64,000 bases of DNA. Source: Lachnospiraceae bacterium. Lineage in GTDB: Bacteria; Bacillota; Clostridia; Lachnospirales; Lachnospiraceae. Under the pieces are notes generated by a model that did no database searches, had not been told where the DNA came from, and was given only the letters and a program-made list of their open reading frames with translations. Position numbers and translations under genes: made by a program. Below, piece by piece: positions 37,084-45,828 of this stretch; position 1 is the first letter of the stretch; each line of letters begins with the position of its first letter. The stretch lies in the NCBI GenBank assembly GCA_910575555.1, contig CAJTFX010000013.1, positions 62,001 through 126,000 of the forward strand, read 5' to 3'.

Positions 37084-37112
37084 TTGTAACGGCAGAAAGA
37101 AATCGTTAAAAT
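37084..37112 (+). promoter_or_regulatory. Promoter of the MerR-like gene
   Basis: TTGTAA (37084-37089), a 17-bp spacer and TAAAAT (37107-37112), roughly 95 bases before the GTG start. Confidence 0.6.
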
Positions 37113-37207
37113 AGAATTAGTAAAAAGGGACAAGCTGATACTGAGCTCAGTGATACAGCAGGCAGGCCGGGCATCCGGAAGTCAAATCCCAAAAAGGAGG
37201 TTAAAAT

Positions 37208-37885
37208 GTGGAAAATGTACGCTATATGATTTCGGACGCGGCAAACATTGTAAATGTTGAGTCCCACGTATTGCGCTATTGGGAAGAAGAGCTGGAGCTT
37301 GCCATCCCCCGCAACGAAATGGGACACCGTTATTATACAGAAGAAAATATAGCGCAGTTCCAAAAGATAAAAGAATGGAAAGAACAGGGCTATCAGCTGA
37401 AAGCCATTCGAATGATGATACATAGCGGTCAGCCGGCTGCAGGTACCGGAGAATTTTACGGGGGACAGCAGGCAGGAGAACTGCAGACAGGAGGGAATAA
37501 CGTAATTCAGATGAACCGAGACTATGTGGAGACAGTTCCGAAACCCATGATGGAAAAACATAGCAACCCGATTTCCAATACGGTGAAGTTAGAGCAGTTC
37601 CAGTCCATGATGCTCACGATTGTGAAGCAGGCAATGGAAGAGAACAATCCGGCATTGGGAAAAGAGGTAGGAGTACAGGTAGGAGACCGGGTGCTGAAAG
37701 AAATGAATTATCTGATGCGGGAGCAGGATGAAGCCGAGGAAGAACGGTTCCGCAGGCTGGATGAGGCAATCCGCGCCACAAGGAAGAGCAAACGGTTCCA
37801 CAGAGAGAAAAAAGAAAAGAAAGAAGCAGAAAAGCGGATGGGCAAAGAGAAAAAACTGAGCCCGAATCTGACCGTTACCGAATAA
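37208..37885 (+). CDS. MerR-like helix-turn-helix transcriptional regulator
   Basis: A 225-residue protein from GTG with AAGGAGG upstream (an ATG two bases earlier is out of frame and stops). The N-terminal winged helix (MISDAANIVNVESHVLRYWEE, HRYYTEENIAQFQKI) is of MerR type. A Gly/Gln-rich linker follows and a C-terminal charged helical region ending in a Lys-rich tail. No metal-binding Cys pair is seen. This form, with an unstructured middle, is common in Clostridia. Its target is unknown. Confidence 0.82.
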   Translation: MENVRYMISDAANIVNVESHVLRYWEEELELAIPRNEMGHRYYTEENIAQFQKIKEWKEQGYQLKAIRMMIHSGQPAAGTGEFYGGQQAGELQTGGNNVIQMNRDYVETVPKPMMEKHSNPISNTVKLEQFQSMMLTIVKQAMEENNPALGKEVGVQVGDRVLKEMNYLMREQDEAEEERFRRLDEAIRATRKSKRFHREKKEKKEAEKRMGKEKKLSPNLTVTE

Positions 37886-37894
37886 GGGAACGTA

Positions 37895-37936
37895 TCAAAA
37901 AAGGAGCTGACATCTCAACCAGGATGTCAGCTCCTT
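37895..37936 (-). terminator. Terminator of the ferredoxin gene
   Basis: A perfect 14-bp stem (37901-37914 with 37923-37936, AAGGAGCTGACATC and complement). On the minus strand it is followed by six T residues, so it terminates ferredoxin transcription and may also stop the convergent MerR-like gene. Confidence 0.9.
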
Positions 37937-37970
37937 ATGTAGTTTGTCTTACGCTGCAAAGCGATAAGGA

Positions 37971-38141
37971 TTAGCCCTGCTCAATAGCGCCTGTAGGACA
38001 GGAGCCTGCACATGTTCCGCAGTCGATGCAGGTATCTGCAGAAATTTCATATTTGCCGTCGCCAGCAGCGATTGCTCCTACTGGACATTCACCTTCACAT
38101 GTTCCGCAGCTTACACAAGCGTCAGTAATTACGTATGCCAT
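37971..38141 (-). CDS. 2[4Fe-4S] ferredoxin
   Basis: A 56-residue clostridial ferredoxin. Two CxxCxxCxxxCP clusters are present (CVSCGTCEGECP and CIDCGTCAGSCP), each ligating a [4Fe-4S] centre. It is a low-potential electron carrier, cytoplasmic. AAGGAGG precedes the ATG, and a promoter and terminator bracket it, so it is monocistronic on the minus strand. Confidence 0.96.
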   Translation of the reverse strand: MAYVITDACVSCGTCEGECPVGAIAAGDGKYEISADTCIDCGTCAGSCPTGAIEQG

Positions 38142-38206
38142 AATTAATTTCCTCCTTAATAAAATGAATGTTCGTCTCAGCTCCCTAAGTGGTAGCTTTG
38201 AACCCT

Positions 38207-38235
38207 ATTTTAATACAAATGTCCTCTGATTACAA
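38207..38235 (-). promoter_or_regulatory. Ferredoxin promoter
   Basis: On the minus strand TTGTAA (38230-38235), a 17-bp spacer and TAAAAT (38207-38212), about 65 bases upstream of the ferredoxin start. Confidence 0.7.
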
Positions 38236-38246
38236 GTGAAAATTGC

Positions 38247-38274
38247 TAAAGTTTCTTTGTTTTTTATCCGAAAT
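38247..38274 (+). promoter_or_regulatory. Sigma-28 (SigD/FliA)-like flagellar promoter
   Basis: TAAA (38247-38250), a 16-bp spacer and TCCGAAAT (38267-38274); the consensus is TAAA-N15-GCCGATAT, with six of eight -10 positions matching. It lies 43 bases before the flagellar cluster's first ATG. Confidence 0.55.
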
Positions 38275-38316
38275 AGGTATTATCAAAAATCAGGCACAGG
38301 AAAATGGGGCACAGAT

Positions 38317-41300
38317 ATGAATGTAAGAGTAGAGAACAGTAATGTGGCAGAAATTACCAGAGCCAGCCGCAGTGTGGAAATTAAGGGAACTGTGGCGGGA
38401 ACTGCCCAGGAAACAAACACAGAGCAGGTGGAGAAAGATACCGGCATGGTAACCTCCCTGCAGCAGACCAGAGTAGAGACTTCGGTCTGTCCGGCAGATT
38501 CCCAGATTGAGAAGATACAGCAGGACGCGGAAAATGCCAAAACGGAGCTGATACAGCGGAAGATGGAAGTTGTGTCCAACACCATGTCGGAAAAAGACTG
38601 TGAGGAAATGGGCCGGGACGGATTCTCTGTGAACGGCACAGAGGTGGAAACCATTGTCACAGAGATTGACAAGATTAAAATGGAACTGGCGAAAGCCGGT
38701 GTGGATATCAGCGTGTTCGGAGATGAATTAAGCATGGAGCAGTTAGAAGCCCTGGCAGGGAACGCAGGAATGGCCAGCCAGTTAGCTTCAGCGCTCCGAC
38801 AGGCGGATCTTCCGGCTACCGAGGAGAATATTTCCGATTGTATGGAAACCATGCAGCAGGCGGCAGGCCTTGGGGATTGTTCGGATGAGATGGTGAAATA
38901 TTTATTGGAGCATAACCTTCCTCCCACCGTGGAGAACTTATATAAAGCCCAGTACAGCACCAGCTGCGGCGGGGGCAATGCCAGAACCGGGGCCGTTGCC
39001 ATGGACGCTCAGCTGAGAACGCAAATCGGGCAGGTGATTGAGCGGGCGGGGCTTTCGGTGAATGAAGATACCTTAAACTGCAGTCAGTGGATGATAGAGA
39101 ATGAGATTCCACTGACAGAAGAAAATCTGAGATATGCCATGGATTTGAAAGAGCTGCAGCTTCCGCCAGAACAGGAGCAGCTGGCAGGGTCCATGCTTGA
39201 AGCTGTTGCAGAGGGAAACCGGCCCATGGACGCCATGGTATTAGAAGGCTACAGCAGCCGGGATCGGGCGCAGCAGGCAGCCCAGACCGTCAGCCAGGCC
39301 ACCGACGCCCAGGTATGGGATGTGATTAAGCAGGGGCTTCCCCTTACCATAGAGAATCTCCAGGAGGTGCAGAATGCGGAGCAACAGCAGGAGCAGAAGA
39401 ATGGGCGGCCATTTTCAGAATCCCGGGATATTCCTGAATATGCCAGGGAGGACATGGAATTTCTGACTGCAAAGAGACAGTTGGAGGAAACCAGGCTGAT
39501 GATGACGGCTCAGGCCAATTATGCCCTGCTGAAACAGGGGATTTCCATTGAGACAAAACCGTTGGCAGAACTGGTGGAGCAATTGAAATCCATGGAGGAT
39601 CAGTATTATAAAAGCCTGCTGTCACAAAACGGAATCCCGGCTACTTCTGAGAATACAGAAGTCTTTGCAGAAACTATGGGCAAGACCAGGGAGCTTGCGG
39701 AAGCACCGGCTTCTGTACTGGGTAAGATCCGCACCAGTCAGGACGGCATTAATACCATGCATGAGACTGGAAGGTCAGAGCAGGCAAAGATGGAGCGGGC
39801 AGGAGAAGCCTATGAAACCCTTCGGACGGAGCCCAGGAAGGATATGGGCGATTCCATTCAGAAGGCATTTCGGAATGTAGATGATATTTTAAAAGATATT
39901 GGAATGGAAACCACAGAAGCCAATCAGCGGGCTGTGCGGATTCTGGCTTATAATCAGATGGAGATTAATCCGGAGTCCATTGCAGGGATCAAGGCAGCCG
40001 ATCAGAAAGTCCAGAATATGTTCCGGAATCTCTCCCCGGCAGTAGTTATGGAGATGATACGGGAAGGGGTTAATCCCTTAGAGCTGAATGTGGAGCAGTT
40101 AAACAGCAAAGCGCAGGAAATCAAAAACCGCATGGCGGACGTAAGCGAAGAGAAGTTCAGCAAATATCTGTGGAAACTGGAACAGAATCAGCAAATCACT
40201 CCTGAGGAGCGGGACAGCTATATTGGAATTTACCGTCTGCTGAATCAGATTGATAAGACAGACGGAGCAGTGGTTGGCGCATTGGTGCAGCAGGGCGCAG
40301 ATCTGACCATGAAGAATCTGTTAAGCGCCGTGCGGACCAACCGGAATCCTGGCATAAATGTATCCGTGGATGATAATTTCGGGGAAGCAGATGAAGTTCA
40401 CCGCCAGGAACTCAGCATTTCTGAGCAGATAGAGGCGGCATATCAGACGGATTGCGCCAAAGAAGCCTTTGGACTGGCGACGCCGGAAGGAATGCAGCAG
40501 AGTGCAGCAGGCAGAACATGGGAAGAGATGACCCCGGAAGAGCTGTTATGGCAGCTGCGGGAAACTCCTTTGGATGAAGAGACAGAGCGTTCCTATTATC
40601 AGGAGCAGCTGCGGGAGTTTGCAGGAGCCAGGGAAGCTGAGGCCCAGGTGCTTCAGATGTTAAGCGGCCATGACATGCCGATGACAGCCTATAATATTAT
40701 GGCGGCCAGTCAGATGATGCACAATCGAAACGGAATCTTTAAGTCCCTGTTTGATCCGAAGAATATGGACGATGAAGTTGATTTTCAGGAAGTAAAAGAA
40801 GAGATTCTCAAAGAATTCGGCGAAGCGATAAAGACGCCGGAGGAGATGGCCGAGGCCCAGGAGAAGCTAGCAGAGCTGGCGGAAGATGTTATGAAAACCA
40901 TGATAGAGTCAGAAAATGTGCGCAGCATTGATATCCGTGATATGAGAGTGATGCAGCAGCAGATTGAACTGGGCACCCGGATGGCCAAAGAAGAGAATTA
41001 TGCAATTCCCGTACTGGTGGCCGATGAACTGACGAATGTTCAGCTCAAAATCGTACGGGGAAAACGGGAACGGGGCAGAGTGGATATTATGTTTGAGACG
41101 CCCAAGCTTGGGAAAGTATCCGCCAGTTTCCAGGTACAGAAGGAATCCGTCAGGGGTTATCTGGTATCGGATTCTCCGGAAACCATTGAAAAACTGAAAA
41201 ACCGTGAAGGGGAACTTCAGGCGCGTATCAGCCAGCCGGAAGGCCAGTCATGGGAGATGCATATGATTTGCAGCGATCAGTCGGATTTTTCCAACATTTT

Positions 41301-41430
41301 TTCCAGGGAAAAAGGAATGGGAGATTCCGGACAGACACAAGAGGAGCAGCAAGTGCAGACAAGGATGTTGTACGGCGTTGCCAGAGCCTTTTTAGAAGAG
41401 GTAAAGCAGACAGGAAACATACAGCCGTAA
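38317..41430 (+). CDS. Large flagellar-associated protein, FliK/DUF6240-like
   Basis: A 1037-residue, largely helical, Glu/Gln/Met-rich soluble protein. The frame is open to 38236, but that stretch is the promoter, so the ATG after ATGGGG was used. It has repeated motifs of the form LPxTxENLxxA (LPPTVENLYKAQ, IPLTEENLRYAM, LPLTIENLQEV, MPMTAYNIMAA). The C-terminal region (IPVLVADELTNVQLKIVRG, KLGKVSASFQV) resembles the beta-rich hook-length-control domain of FliK. Lachnospiraceae proteins of this type near flagellin are called DUF6240 as far as recalled. It lies 86 bp upstream of flagellin; the exact role is unknown. Confidence 0.6.
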   Translation: MNVRVENSNVAEITRASRSVEIKGTVAGTAQETNTEQVEKDTGMVTSLQQTRVETSVCPADSQIEKIQQDAENAKTELIQRKMEVVSNTMSEKDCEEMGRDGFSVNGTEVETIVTEIDKIKMELAKAGVDISVFGDELSMEQLEALAGNAGMASQLASALRQADLPATEENISDCMETMQQAAGLGDCSDEMVKYLLEHNLPPTVENLYKAQYSTSCGGGNARTGAVAMDAQLRTQIGQVIERAGLSVNEDTLNCSQWMIENEIPLTEENLRYAMDLKELQLPPEQEQLAGSMLEAVAEGNRPMDAMVLEGYSSRDRAQQAAQTVSQATDAQVWDVIKQGLPLTIENLQEVQNAEQQQEQKNGRPFSESRDIPEYAREDMEFLTAKRQLEETRLMMTAQANYALLKQGISIETKPLAELVEQLKSMEDQYYKSLLSQNGIPATSENTEVFAETMGKTRELAEAPASVLGKIRTSQDGINTMHETGRSEQAKMERAGEAYETLRTEPRKDMGDSIQKAFRNVDDILKDIGMETTEANQRAVRILAYNQMEINPESIAGIKAADQKVQNMFRNLSPAVVMEMIREGVNPLELNVEQLNSKAQEIKNRMADVSEEKFSKYLWKLEQNQQITPEERDSYIGIYRLLNQIDKTDGAVVGALVQQGADLTMKNLLSAVRTNRNPGINVSVDDNFGEADEVHRQELSISEQIEAAYQTDCAKEAFGLATPEGMQQSAAGRTWEEMTPEELLWQLRETPLDEETERSYYQEQLREFAGAREAEAQVLQMLSGHDMPMTAYNIMAASQMMHNRNGIFKSLFDPKNMDDEVDFQEVKEEILKEFGEAIKTPEEMAEAQEKLAELAEDVMKTMIESENVRSIDIRDMRVMQQQIELGTRMAKEENYAIPVLVADELTNVQLKIVRGKRERGRVDIMFETPKLGKVSASFQVQKESVRGYLVSDSPETIEKLKNREGELQARISQPEGQSWEMHMICSDQSDFSNIFSREKGMGDSGQTQEEQQVQTRMLYGVARAFLEEVKQTGNIQP

Positions 41431-41516
41431 GATTTTCCGGAATATGACGGCAGCGAAAAGGATTTTGCAGTTGTCCGGGAATTTGGCAGGATTTTTAAGA
41501 ACAGGAGAGATAGAAA

Positions 41517-43013
41517 ATGAAAATTAACCACAACATGTCAGCGCTTATTGCCAACAAAAGATTATTAGCATCCGATAAAAGTTTATCCGTTTCCATTGAG
41601 CGGCTTTCCACAGGTTTGCGCATTAACCGGGCTTCTGATGATGCGGCGGGAATGGCGATTTCCACCAAGATGAAAGCGCAGATTAAAGGTCTGGCGCAGG
41701 CTTCCAGAAATGCTTCTGACGGAGTGTCCGTGCTGGATACGGCAGACGGCGCGCTGACGGAAGTTCATGCAATGCTTCAGAGAATGCGGGAATTGTCTGT
41801 GCAGGCGGCAAATGAAACCAACACGCCGGATGATTTAGAGGCCATTCAGGCAGAGGTTTCTTCTTTGAGAGATGAAATTGACCGTATCTCCAGGGATACG
41901 GAATTTAACACCAAGCATCTGTTAGACGGCACATTGGATCAGCGGGTATTTACGGATAACCGGGGAATTACCAGAATGGATATTTCAGATACCGTTACTG
42001 CGAATGATTATAGTATTACAGTGGTCAGTGACGCAACTCATGCAGTGGTAGCGGGGGCTGCGAATATTGCGCCTGCAGATACAGCGCCGGCAGAGGGCGT
42101 GGTTACAATTAATGGAGTTGAAGTTAAGATTTCCCAGGGAGATACCTTTGAGGAAGTATATGAAAAGCTGCGGGAAGGAGCAGAACGGGGCGAGGTAAAT
42201 CTTCTTGTTTCTGCAACCCAGGCGCCTCCTGCGGCTACACCGCCGGCAACCATGGCAGGAAAGCCGGAAGATGCAGGATATGTGCCTGCAGATGTGACAA
42301 ACGGCGGATTTTTGATTTTTGTATCAGACGAATACGGCAGCGCCACAGAGCTGGATTTGAAATGTGATGATCCGGATCTTGCAAACTTTCTCGGAATTCC
42401 TCAGGATAATCCCAATGTGCCTCACGGGGAAGACGTGAAGGTTGAATTTGCTACCACCGGTAACCCTCCCGAGCGTGTGGGCTTCGGCTCCCAGGCGACG
42501 ATTCTTGCCGAGGGCAATTATGTGACTATTTCGGATCGGAATGGGTTTGAGATGAAGTTTGAGGTAACCCCGGGACAGATTACATCCAATTCCCAGGTGA
42601 ATATGGAAGTTACCAATATCGGAACCATGACCCTTCAGATTGGGGCAAATGAGAACCAGACGGTAGACGTTCGGATTCCGGAAGTGTCATCCAGGACTCT
42701 TTACATCGACAAAGTGAATGTATGTACTGTAACGGGCGCGGATCGGGCGATTACCAGCTTTGACGGAGCCATTGCCAAGGTCAGCGAGGTGCGTTCCAGT
42801 ATCGGTGCGTATCAGAACCGCCTGGATTATGCAGTCAGCAGCTTAGACGGTACAGAGCTGAATATGACCCAGGCTCTGTCCAGAATTGAAGACGTGGATA
42901 TGGCGGAAGAAATGACGGAATATACCAAATACAATGTACTGACACAGGCAGCTACTTCTGTACTTGCACAGGCAAATGATATTCCTCAGCAGGTATTGCA
43001 GTTATTGCAGTAG
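41517..43013 (+). CDS. fliC: Flagellin
   Basis: A 498-residue flagellin. The N-terminal D0/D1 region (INHNMSALIANKRLL, LSTGLRINRASDDAAGMAI, LQRMRELSVQAANETN) and the C-terminal D1/D0 region (RLDYAVSSLDGTELNMTQALSRI, NDIPQQVLQLLQ) are canonical; QRMRELSVQ includes the usual TLR5-contact segment. The middle (about residues 155-395) is variable, with an Ala/Pro-rich stretch and Thr/Asp-rich beta segments. CAGGAGAG precedes the ATG. FliS follows by nine bases. Confidence 0.96.
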   Translation: MKINHNMSALIANKRLLASDKSLSVSIERLSTGLRINRASDDAAGMAISTKMKAQIKGLAQASRNASDGVSVLDTADGALTEVHAMLQRMRELSVQAANETNTPDDLEAIQAEVSSLRDEIDRISRDTEFNTKHLLDGTLDQRVFTDNRGITRMDISDTVTANDYSITVVSDATHAVVAGAANIAPADTAPAEGVVTINGVEVKISQGDTFEEVYEKLREGAERGEVNLLVSATQAPPAATPPATMAGKPEDAGYVPADVTNGGFLIFVSDEYGSATELDLKCDDPDLANFLGIPQDNPNVPHGEDVKVEFATTGNPPERVGFGSQATILAEGNYVTISDRNGFEMKFEVTPGQITSNSQVNMEVTNIGTMTLQIGANENQTVDVRIPEVSSRTLYIDKVNVCTVTGADRAITSFDGAIAKVSEVRSSIGAYQNRLDYAVSSLDGTELNMTQALSRIEDVDMAEEMTEYTKYNVLTQAATSVLAQANDIPQQVLQLLQ

Positions 43014-43022
43014 GAGGAGGCT

Positions 43023-43499
43023 ATGACACAGGAAAAAAAACAGGAATTTACCCGCCGGTTAAGCTGCTGCAACCGGGGGGAAATGATTGTGATTCTATAT
43101 GATATTCTCTTTGCTTATCTTGAGGACGCAGAACATGCCGGGGAATCGGGGAAATATGAGGAATTTAAGAGCGCAGTGGGAAAGGCGGAGCAGGTGGTGC
43201 GCAGATTGATGGAGGATCTGGACTTTACTTATGCTGTTTCCGGCGAATTATATCCGCTGTACCAGTTTGTAAATAAGCTTCTGGCAATGGCAGTATGTAA
43301 GAATACCGTACAAAATGTTCTGGAGGCACAGAAACTTCTGAAGAATCTCTATGAGGGGTTTGCACAAGCGGCCAGACAGGATTCTTCAGAACCTCTGATG
43401 CAGCATACGCAGCAGGTGGTTGCCGGTATGACTTATCAAAAAGGCAGTCTGACAGAGACCCTTCAGGGTTCTGACAGTTCGAGGGGATTCTTGGCATAA
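43023..43499 (+). CDS. fliS: FliS-like flagellin export chaperone
   Basis: A 158-residue helical protein with the FliS-type start region (RLSCCNRGEMIVILYDILFAYLEDAE) and a long helical bundle (VGKAEQVVRRLMEDLDFTYAVSGELYPLYQFVNKLL). FliS caps the flagellin C-terminus to prevent premature polymerisation. It follows flagellin by nine bases with GGAGGAGG upstream. It is longer than typical FliS (about 130 residues), with a polar tail. Confidence 0.82.
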   Translation: MTQEKKQEFTRRLSCCNRGEMIVILYDILFAYLEDAEHAGESGKYEEFKSAVGKAEQVVRRLMEDLDFTYAVSGELYPLYQFVNKLLAMAVCKNTVQNVLEAQKLLKNLYEGFAQAARQDSSEPLMQHTQQVVAGMTYQKGSLTETLQGSDSSRGFLA

Positions 43500-43717
43500 G
43501 AATCCTCATCGAATTGTTTTGCCTTGGTAAGCAGGAATTTATAGCGCATTTGCAATGCTTTCACCTGATAAATGCAGCAGTCAATTAAATCAGGGTCCAT
43601 GGCATTTTCAAAGCTGTTGTAGGCAAGCGCCAAATCACACTGGGCTTTTTCCAGGTCATCTAAAAGTAAAGAGTAGGCGGCCGCATGGGCGGACCGCTTT
43701 TTTGTAATCTGAAACAT
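43463..43717 (-). CDS. yaaL: YaaL family protein (DUF2508)
   Basis: An 84-residue protein starting MFQITKKRSAHAAA; a start two codons upstream is equally possible. The family core DPDLIDCCIYQVKALQMRYKFLLTKAKQ is present. YaaL is a small helical Firmicutes protein of unknown function, encoded beside bofA in Bacillus. Here it is divergent from bofA and convergent with fliS, overlapping its 3' end by 37 bp. Confidence 0.82.
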   Translation of the reverse strand: MFQITKKRSAHAAAYSLLLDDLEKAQCDLALAYNSFENAMDPDLIDCCIYQVKALQMRYKFLLTKAKQFDEDSYAKNPLELSEP

Positions 43718-43895
43718 ATGCATCCCTTTCCTTTTTGTAACGATTCTTCTGCGGTGTGATATCATGCAGATGGTACATACCGTTTTCTTTGTTTAAGTAT
43801 AAGCAGAAACTTCCAGTAATATACAAAAAAGTCATAAATTTTTCCATAACGTATATATTTAATAACAGGAAAAGCCAACCGGAAAGGAGCCGTTT

Positions 43896-44168
43896 ATGGA
43901 AAAATATTATGGAGCCGCTGTGATTGCAGTTCTTTGTGTACTGATACTTTTTATTGGAGCCATGAAGCAGAAGGCGGAAGCTCTGACCACCTTTGTGCTG
44001 CGGGGATTTGTGGGCGCTGTGGGAATCTGCGCGGTAAATGAAATTCTGAAGAACCAGGGGATTGATGTGGCAGCAGGGATTAATCCTGTTACGGTTTTGA
44101 CAGTCGGAACCCTTGGTATCAGCGGGTTTGCGTTGATTTACGGGATTTTGTTCTACCGTTTATTGTAA
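43896..44168 (+). CDS. bofA: BofA family pro-sigma-K processing inhibitor
   Basis: A 90-residue membrane protein with two to three hydrophobic segments and the BofA motif GFVGAVGICAVNEIL...GIDVAAGINPVTVLTVGTLGISG (in parts). In Bacillus, BofA inhibits the SpoIVFB protease that activates sigma-K in the mother cell. AAAGGAG precedes the ATG. Its presence supports a sporulating ancestry. Confidence 0.92.
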   Translation: MEKYYGAAVIAVLCVLILFIGAMKQKAEALTTFVLRGFVGAVGICAVNEILKNQGIDVAAGINPVTVLTVGTLGISGFALIYGILFYRLL

Positions 44169-44204
44169 AATAGTTACAAAAATACACAAATTGCCTAAAC
44201 CTAC

Positions 44205-44233
44205 TTTACAAGAAGTGGAACTTGGTCTATAAT
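44205..44233 (+). promoter_or_regulatory. Tad pilus operon promoter
   Basis: TTTACA (44205-44210), a 17-bp spacer and TATAAT (44228-44233), 40 bases before the first Tad gene. Genes to 53662 are nearly contiguous, so this may drive the whole pilus operon. Confidence 0.75.
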
Positions 44234-44272
44234 CCTAAGAAATCAACGAAAAAGAGGTGATGAATTGGGGAA

Positions 44273-44776
44273 TTGAAATTCATGTTCAGTGTCCTGCTGT
44301 TGATTCTGGCAGCGGCAACGGACATACGAACAGGCAAAATCAGGAACCGGCTGATTTTGAGCGGACTGGCGGCAGGACTTTTCTTTCAGCTTGCGGAAGC
44401 GGGATGGAAAGGAGCCGGAATTTTTCTCAGAAACGTTTCTATACCGGTAATCTTATGTTATCTGTTATTTCTCATACATGCCTTGGGGGCAGGTGACATC
44501 AAATTATTTTCCGTAATCGGCGGAATCTGGAATTTAAAAATCCTTACTGTAACAATTATGATATCTTTTCTGGCGGCAGCAGCAATGTCTTTGGGCAAAA
44601 TGCTGTATCATCGCAATCTGGTTTCACGTCTGTGCATATTCGGGGACTATATACGTCAGGCTTTTGCAGCGGCGCAGTTCTGTCAATATCCGAAAAGTCA
44701 GGGGAATCAACATATCATTCATTTTTCAGTCGCAATTTTTATTGGATATATTATAGCTATGGAGGTGGCTTGTTGA
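44273..44776 (+). CDS. tadV: Prepilin peptidase (A24 family, CpaA/TadV type), first copy
   Basis: A 167-residue polytopic membrane protein with the two active-site aspartates: Asp in AAATDIRTGKIRN and the GxGD motif in HALGAGDIKLF. It should process Flp pilin and TadE-like pseudopilins. The TTG at 44273 or the ATG at 44282 are both possible starts. A second A24 peptidase is encoded at 51657 in the same operon. Confidence 0.87.
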   Translation: MKFMFSVLLLILAAATDIRTGKIRNRLILSGLAAGLFFQLAEAGWKGAGIFLRNVSIPVILCYLLFLIHALGAGDIKLFSVIGGIWNLKILTVTIMISFLAAAAMSLGKMLYHRNLVSRLCIFGDYIRQAFAAAQFCQYPKSQGNQHIIHFSVAIFIGYIIAMEVAC

Positions 44777-45828
44777 GACAAATTTTAATTGCTGTCTGTG
44801 ATACGGACAGAACATATGGACAAAAGCTGGGAGAATGGCTTTCCCTGGAGAAGGGAGAAAGGATGCGGGGCTGCAGCTTTTCCGTCCTTAAGAATTTCCT
44901 GGAATTTCAGGAAAAAGATCAGGCGGACGTGGTTCTTTTGGGCAGCGGATTCTGGGAAGAGCCTGCAATTACAGCTCAGATGAAGGAAACGGCAGCAGAA
45001 TCGGGCAGCCCCGGGACTCTCTGGATTTATTTGGCAGATCCGGGAACAAGGCAGCCCCTTCCCGAGCTGGCGCAGCATTTTCCGGTTATCAGAAAATATC
45101 AGGCGGCGTCCCAAATTATAAGAGAGATATGTTTCTATTATCAGAAGTTTGGGATTTGTGAGCAGCAGCCATCATTGCCCAACCGGGAGATTCTGGGTAT
45201 TTACTCTCCGTCCCATAGTATCTGGCAGACGCCTTTTGCGCTGACTCTGGCCCAGGCGTTAAGTCTGAAGGAGAAGGTGCTTTACGTAAATTTCAGGGAA
45301 TGCGCCGGATTTGAAGAATGGCTTGGAGAGAATTATACCCGGGACTTGCTGGATGTAATGTATCTGTGCCTTACCGGAGAAGGGAATATCAGCGAGTGTG
45401 TGGGGAGCGGGGTTTATGCCCTGGAAGGATTTGACTATATTCCGCCGGCTGGGGACAGCGGATGCTTGGGAGAAATAACCGGCCGGGATTATCTGCAGTT
45501 TGTCAGGCTGCTGGCGGAAAAAAGCGGCTATGAGGTGCTGGTGCTGGATTTGGGCATGATGGTTTCCGGGTTTTTCGGTTTACTGGAACTTTGCAGTAAA
45601 GTGTATGTTGTCTCAGACCCGGGAGAACTGCAGGGGAATGCCAGAAAACATTTTAAACGGATTACGGCAAAGCAGGACAATGGGGAATTAGTGAAGAAAA
45701 TCACTTATCTTCAGCTTCCGAAGCTGAACGGGGAGCTTTGCCGGGGAGAGAAGATGCAGCAGTGGATTTGGGGAGAACTGGGGGATTATGCCAGAAGAAT
45801 TGCGGGGGTACAGGGTGGAGCAGATTAG
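44773..45828 (+). CDS. tadZ: TadZ/CpaE-like pilus localisation protein
   Basis: A 351-residue protein from a TTG with GGAGG seven bases upstream, overlapping the previous stop. A receiver-like N-terminal half (RQILIAVCDTDRTYGQKLGEW) is followed by a MinD/ParA-like half (EILGIYSPSHSIWQTPFALTLAQALS, VLVLDLGMMVSGFF). The Walker A lysine is missing (YSPSHSIWQT instead of GGxGKT), as in many atypical TadZ proteins, so ATP hydrolysis is doubtful. It probably marks the pole or site of pilus assembly. Confidence 0.78.
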   Translation: MRQILIAVCDTDRTYGQKLGEWLSLEKGERMRGCSFSVLKNFLEFQEKDQADVVLLGSGFWEEPAITAQMKETAAESGSPGTLWIYLADPGTRQPLPELAQHFPVIRKYQAASQIIREICFYYQKFGICEQQPSLPNREILGIYSPSHSIWQTPFALTLAQALSLKEKVLYVNFRECAGFEEWLGENYTRDLLDVMYLCLTGEGNISECVGSGVYALEGFDYIPPAGDSGCLGEITGRDYLQFVRLLAEKSGYEVLVLDLGMMVSGFFGLLELCSKVYVVSDPGELQGNARKHFKRITAKQDNGELVKKITYLQLPKLNGELCRGEKMQQWIWGELGDYARRIAGVQGGAD

